Positions 60,819-64,000 of a DNA stretch of 64,000 nt are shown here, piece by piece. Numbering within the stretch: the first letter of the stretch is position 1; each line of letters opens with the position of its first letter. The stretch lies in assembly GCA_011390885.1 (NCBI GenBank), contig JAABRO010000060.1, positions 1 to 64,000 on the forward strand, read 5' to 3'. A model generated the notes under the pieces. That model was not told the DNA's origin and made no database searches. It was given only the letters and a program-made list of their open reading frames with translations. The stretch comes from Gemmatimonas sp. (lineage in GTDB: Bacteria > Gemmatimonadota > Gemmatimonadetes > Gemmatimonadales > Gemmatimonadaceae). A program made the position numbers and the translations under genes.

Positions 60819-61124
60819 GGGTCGTCACGCGGCGAGCGGTGGTGCCCGTCGCGTGATGGTGGGGGCGCGCCCGGTGTCGTTTCGGGGCTTGACACATCAC
60901 ATCGGTGAAGGCGCCGCAAGTTGTGTGGAGAAAAGGGCTTGACAGTTGTCGTACTTTGGTCGCCGGACGAGAAAACTTCCGTGTGCCGGTCGCGCAGTTC
61001 GCGCCGGAGACGTATATTCTCGGCGCTTCCCTGAGACCCGCCCGAGGTCGCCGCGACGCCGCGTGTCGCCGCCGGCCCGATGACTCACCCTTGCGTTTCG
61101 ATCGCCCCGATGGAGCTACCCCGC
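60819..61124 (+). promoter_or_regulatory. ftsA-ftsZ intergenic region with promoter-like elements
   Basis: This 306-base gap is the largest within the division cluster. It contains two copies of GGCTTGACA 50 bases apart, with perfect -35 hexamers TTGACA at 60889-60894 and 60939-60944. A TATATT lies at 61013-61018. No good -10 lies 16-18 bases after either TTGACA, so a non-standard sigma factor or an activator may be involved. A 10-bp hairpin (60825-60856, one G:T pair) follows ftsA but has no T-run. An independent promoter for ftsZ is the likely function. Confidence 0.5.
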
Positions 61125-62366
61125 ATGCCGTTCGAGTTGGAGGAGAGCGCGTCGCAGAATGCCCGCATGAAGGTGGTGGGCGTCGGCGGCGGTGGTGGGA
61201 ACGCGGTCAATCGCATGATCGAGGAGCATCTGGAGGGCGTGGAGTTCGTGTCGGTGAACACCGACGCGCAGGCGCTCATGCACTCGAAGGCCGACGTCAA
61301 GATCCAGATCGGCAAGAAGCTCACGCGCGGTCTCGGCGCCGGTGCCCGTCCCGACATCGGGCGGCAGGCGATCGAGGAGAGCAAGGATGAGATGTCGCGG
61401 GTGGTGCAGAACGCCGACCTGGTGTTCGTGACCTGCGGCATGGGCGGCGGCACCGGCACCGGTGCGGCGCCCGTCATCTGCCAGCTGGCGCGCGACGCGG
61501 GCGCGCTGACCGTGGGCATCGTGACGCGGCCGTTCCTCTTCGAGGGACGCAAGCGCATGCGGCAGGCGGAAGAAGGCATCGCCGAAATGCGCAAGCACGT
61601 GGACACGATGATCATCGTGCCCAACGAGCGGCTGCTCGCGGTGGTGGGCAAGGGCATTCCGTTCCACGAGGCGCTCAAGAAGGCCGACGAAGTGCTGCTG
61701 CACGCCACGCAGGGCATCTCGGTGCTCATCAGCGAGACGGGCCTGGTGAACGTCGACTTCGCCGACGTGCGCACGGTCATGCAGAACGGCGGCTCGGCGC
61801 TCATGGGCACCGGCATCGGGCGCGGCGAATCGCGCGCCACCGAGGCGGCGCAGCAGGCCATCGCCTCGCCGCTGCTCGACAACGTATCGATCTCCGGCGC
61901 CACGGGCGTCCTGGTCAACATCACCGGCGGCGAAGACCTCACGCTCGGCGAAGTGCACCAGATCAACGAGATCGTGCACGACGCCGTGGGCGACGAGGCC
62001 GAGATCATCTTCGGCGCCGTGCACGAGCCGGCGATGCAGGGGGAGATCCGGGTCACGGTCATCGCGACCGGCTTCGATCGGATCCTCCAGGGCGGGCTGG
62101 GCTCGGGGGGCATGGGGCAGGGCTTCGGCGGTGCCGCGGCGCAGCCGCAGTCGCCGCCGGCTCGACAGGCCGCCGTGCTGCCGTTTCCTGCGGCGCGTGA
62201 CCGTGGCGCGGCACCGGCTCCGAGACCCGCTGGCGCACCCGGTCGTCTGCCTCCCAGCGGCCCGGCACCAGTAGCCCGGCCGATCCGGCCGAACGTTCCG
62301 CCGCCCGCCAGCGTAGAACTGGACGACATGGAAATCCCGACCTTCATTCGGAGACAGATGGATTGA
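61125..62366 (+). CDS. ftsZ: FtsZ, tubulin-like division GTPase
   Basis: A 413-residue protein that polymerises into the Z ring. [20 protein letters not shown] opens the GTPase fold. The tubulin signature is [20 protein letters not shown] near residue 107. T7-loop residues are in [21 protein letters not shown] Pro/Ala-rich linker of about 70 residues leads to the conserved C-terminal peptide [11 protein letters not shown], which binds FtsA. ATG 61125 is chosen because GGAG lies nine bases upstream; in-frame ATGs at 61080 and 61110 would add atypical residues. Its stop overlaps the next start (TTGA). Confidence 0.97.
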   Translation: MPFELEESASQNARMKVVGVGGGGGNAVNRMIEEHLEGVEFVSVNTDAQALMHSKADVKIQIGKKLTRGLGAGARPDIGRQAIEESKDEMSRVVQNADLVFVTCGMGGGTGTGAAPVICQLARDAGALTVGIVTRPFLFEGRKRMRQAEEGIAEMRKHVDTMIIVPNERLLAVVGKGIPFHEALKKADEVLLHATQGISVLISETGLVNVDFADVRTVMQNGGSALMGTGIGRGESRATEAAQQAIASPLLDNVSISGATGVLVNITGGEDLTLGEVHQINEIVHDAVGDEAEIIFGAVHEPAMQGEIRVTVIATGFDRILQGGLGSGGMGQGFGGAAAQPQSPPARQAAVLPFPAARDRGAAPAPRPAGAPGRLPPSGPAPVARPIRPNVPPPASVELDDMEIPTFIRRQMD

Positions 62367-63682
62367 GCCGGGCGCTAACCAAGGGACTGATCGTCGGGGG
62401 CCTCGTCGCCCTCGCCCTCGGAGCCCTCGCAATCGGGCGCCCTGTTCCCCAACGCGCCGCTGGTGAGCTCCTCGTCGTCGAGGCGCCGCCGGAGCCTGTC
62501 GTGGCGTTCCGCACGGACACGATCCACAGCGGCGAGCCGCTGCTCGCGGTCCTGCAGCGCCATGGCCTCGAGCACGACGACGCCAATCGTGCCGTCGCCG
62601 GACTCTCGCTGCTCGACGCGCGCAAGGTCCGCGCGGGCACGGAGGTCACGGCGGCCGTGCACCCCGATTCCGGCGTCACCAACGTGACCTTCCAGCTGGC
62701 CATCGATCGGGTCGTGCGCCTCATGCGGTCGCCCGACGGATGGGTCGAAGTCGAAGAGCGCCTGCCGTGGACGACGGACACCGTCGCTGTGGCAGGCGTC
62801 GTCACGTCCACCCTCACCGACGCCATCGCAAAGGCCGCCGAGGCGTTCCCTGCGGACGTGCGCACCGAAGTGGCCTATCGCATTGCCGACGTGCTCGAGT
62901 ATCGCGTGGACATGAGCCGCGACCTGCGCGTGGGCGATTCCATCGTGGCGCTCGTCGAGCGCGAGGCCACCGCCAAGGGGCACGTGCGGGCCGGGCGCAT
63001 GCTCGCCACGCGTGCGATGATCGGCGGCACCCGCTACGAGGCCGTGCGCTTCGACGGTGAGGACGGGGCCGAGCGCTTCTACGATGCCGAGGGGCGCAGC
63101 ATGAAGGCCGCGTTCCTGCGCTCGCCGCTCGAGTTCAGTCGCATCTCCAGCACCTTCGGGTCGCGCAAGCACCCCATCCTCAAGACGTGGCGCCAGCACA
63201 CGGGCGTCGACTACGCAGCGCGCACGGGCACTCCGGTACGCGCGATCGGTGACGGCAAGGTGATCTTCGCCGGGTGGAAAGGCGGCTACGGACGCACCGT
63301 CGAGCTGCGCCATCCCAATGGCATGGTCACGCGATACGCCCACCTGAGCGCCTTCGGTGCCGGCATCAAGGTCGGGGCCACGGTCAAGGTGGCCAGCACG
63401 ATCGGCAAGGTCGGCATGACGGGGCTGGCCACGGGTCCGCACCTGCATTTCGAGACGCTCATCGGCGGCACGCACCGGAATCCGAGCGTCGCGCTCAAGA
63501 ACGTGGGCGGTGAGCCGCTCCCCGCCGCACAGCGCTCCGCCTTCGCCATGCGCCGCAGCGCGCTGCTCGGCGACCTCGACACCCGCGTGCTCGCCATGCA
63601 GGCGCCTGCGATGGGCCCCGAGGGACTGCGCCCCGCCGGCATGCGTCCGGTCGAGTCGCGCGCCGCCGGCGCCACCAACTGA
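62363..63682 (+). CDS. M23-family LytM peptidase (murein hydrolase or regulator)
   Basis: A 439-residue exported protein. A signal/anchor helix ([17 protein letters not shown]) is followed by a LysM-like/OapA-type region ([20 protein letters not shown]) and a linker domain. The C-terminal LytM domain has [20 protein letters not shown] (His and Asp zinc ligands) and [13 protein letters not shown] (HxH). The zinc site appears complete, so it may cut peptide cross-links or act like EnvC at division. A trailing Met/Ala/Pro-rich tail follows. Start TTG 62363 overlaps the ftsZ stop, which ties its expression to ftsZ. Confidence 0.92.
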   Translation: MSRALTKGLIVGGLVALALGALAIGRPVPQRAAGELLVVEAPPEPVVAFRTDTIHSGEPLLAVLQRHGLEHDDANRAVAGLSLLDARKVRAGTEVTAAVHPDSGVTNVTFQLAIDRVVRLMRSPDGWVEVEERLPWTTDTVAVAGVVTSTLTDAIAKAAEAFPADVRTEVAYRIADVLEYRVDMSRDLRVGDSIVALVEREATAKGHVRAGRMLATRAMIGGTRYEAVRFDGEDGAERFYDAEGRSMKAAFLRSPLEFSRISSTFGSRKHPILKTWRQHTGVDYAARTGTPVRAIGDGKVIFAGWKGGYGRTVELRHPNGMVTRYAHLSAFGAGIKVGATVKVASTIGKVGMTGLATGPHLHFETLIGGTHRNPSVALKNVGGEPLPAAQRSAFAMRRSALLGDLDTRVLAMQAPAMGPEGLRPAGMRPVESRAAGATN

Positions 63683-63685
63683 TTC

Positions 63686-63709
63686 CGTCGCCGCGCCCTC
63701 GCGGCGACG
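63686..63709. other. GC-rich hairpin between the M23 peptidase and the last gene
   Basis: CGTCGCCGCG, loop CCCT, CGCGGCGACG forms a perfect 10-bp stem four bases after the M23 peptidase stop and 11 bases before the next start. No T-run follows, so it may be an RNA-stability or Rho-assisted element rather than an intrinsic terminator. Confidence 0.35.
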
Positions 63710-63719
63710 CGTCCGCCTC

Positions 63720-64000
63720 ATGATTCCGTGGTTGCTCGCCCTCGCCGGCGCGGTGGTCGGCGCGTGGATCGCCTACGGCCCGCTCGCCTTGGCGCGTGCG
63801 CAGGAGCGGAGCGGCCTCGCCCTGCCCGTCGCGAACCGGGCGGCGCGTGTCGGCCTCGGCGCCCTGCGCGGCGCGGCGTATCTCCTGCTGCTGGCCATCC
63901 TGCTCGGTGCCCCCGCGGGACGCCCAAGTCCGCTCGCGCCCCTCGCCGTGCTCGACGTGTCGGCCAGCTGGCAGCGCGCGAACGACGGCTCCGCCTGGCG
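63720..64000 (+). CDS. Membrane protein with vWA-type MIDAS motif (5' part only)
   Basis: The first 93 codons of a gene running off the right edge. Two membrane segments are visible (WLLALAGAVVGAWIAYGPLA and GALRGAAYLLLLAILLGAPA). They are followed by LAVLDVSASWQRAND. The DVSAS string fits the DxSxS metal-ion-dependent adhesion site that opens a von Willebrand A domain, as in BatA/BatB-like or glutamine-amidotransferase-like membrane proteins. The short visible part does not allow a firm name. ATG 63720 is the first start after the hairpin. Confidence 0.6.
   Translation, partial: MIPWLLALAGAVVGAWIAYGPLALARAQERSGLALPVANRAARVGLGALRGAAYLLLLAILLGAPAGRPSPLAPLAVLDVSASWQRANDGSAW

Noticed and set aside
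60825-60856. Intrinsic terminator after ftsA
   Set aside because: A 10-bp stem exists, but the loop is long and a G-rich tract follows instead of T residues.

Overview
The window is GC-rich DNA, densely packed and mostly on the plus strand. It looks like a chromosomal segment of a member of the Gemmatimonadota (Gemmatimonas-like). This assignment is an inference. It rests on a SusC/RagA-type TonB-linked receptor beside secreted M28 and S9 peptidases, on Bacteroidetes-like envelope traits mixed with Gram-positive-like gene order, and on heavy use of GTG/TTG starts. At least 16 gene pairs share a 4-base ATGA/GTGA/TTGA overlap and four share a 1-base TGATG overlap, so translational coupling is the rule. 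No phage, insertion sequence, CRISPR array or rRNA was seen; the only RNA gene found is a tRNA-Val.

Layout. 1-2449 (minus): 5' part of a SusC/RagA outer-membrane receptor. 2679-6338: secreted M28 peptidase and S9 peptidase, with a possible 21-codon minus-strand gene and a shared terminator between them. 6356-6719: four REP-like palindromic repeats at the junction of two convergent genes. 6685-13729: nitronate monooxygenase-like protein (minus), NAD(P)-binding/DUF2867 protein plus GT2 glycosyltransferase, thioredoxin-like and DJ-1/PfpI proteins (minus), then PII and Amt. 13773-14345: terminator, a 54-residue membrane protein (minus) and a 38-bp perfect inverted repeat. 14346-19201: tilS, hpt, ftsH, cdaA. 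19340-27515: yggS, divIVA, punA, ileS, a DksA/TraR-type protein, two tandem lspA genes and a RluA-family pseudouridine synthase. Apart from missing sepF/ylmG/ylmH, an inserted punA and a doubled lspA, this is the order ylmE-divIVA-ileS-ylyA-lspA-ylyB known from Bacillus.

27481-43939 is the most unusual block, one near-continuous operon-like run: cheW, cheY, cheA, cheC, a 943-residue TPR protein, a PATAN (DUF4388) protein, an MglA-type GTPase, a protein with two DnaA-like AAA+ domains and no DNA-binding domain, a PATAN-TPR fusion, cheR, cheD, cheB, another TPR protein, a membrane-anchored HExxH peptidase and a tiny membrane protein. It has a full set of chemosensory signalling and adaptation enzymes, but no chemoreceptor, flagellar or pilus gene in view and no MglB. 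A polarity or surface-motility-like switch is a reasonable hypothesis; it is not shown by the sequence.

44008-45998 holds tRNA-Val(TAC) and a secreted TPR protein ending at a strong terminator. 46123-63682 is a division and cell-wall cluster: rsmH, ftsL, ftsI (with a PASTA domain), murE, murF, mraY, murD, ftsW, murG, murC, ftsQ, ftsA, ftsZ and an M23 LytM peptidase. murB and ddl are absent from their usual places. The MurE sequence points to meso-diaminopimelate peptidoglycan. The window ends in the 5' part of a membrane protein with a von Willebrand A-type metal-site motif.
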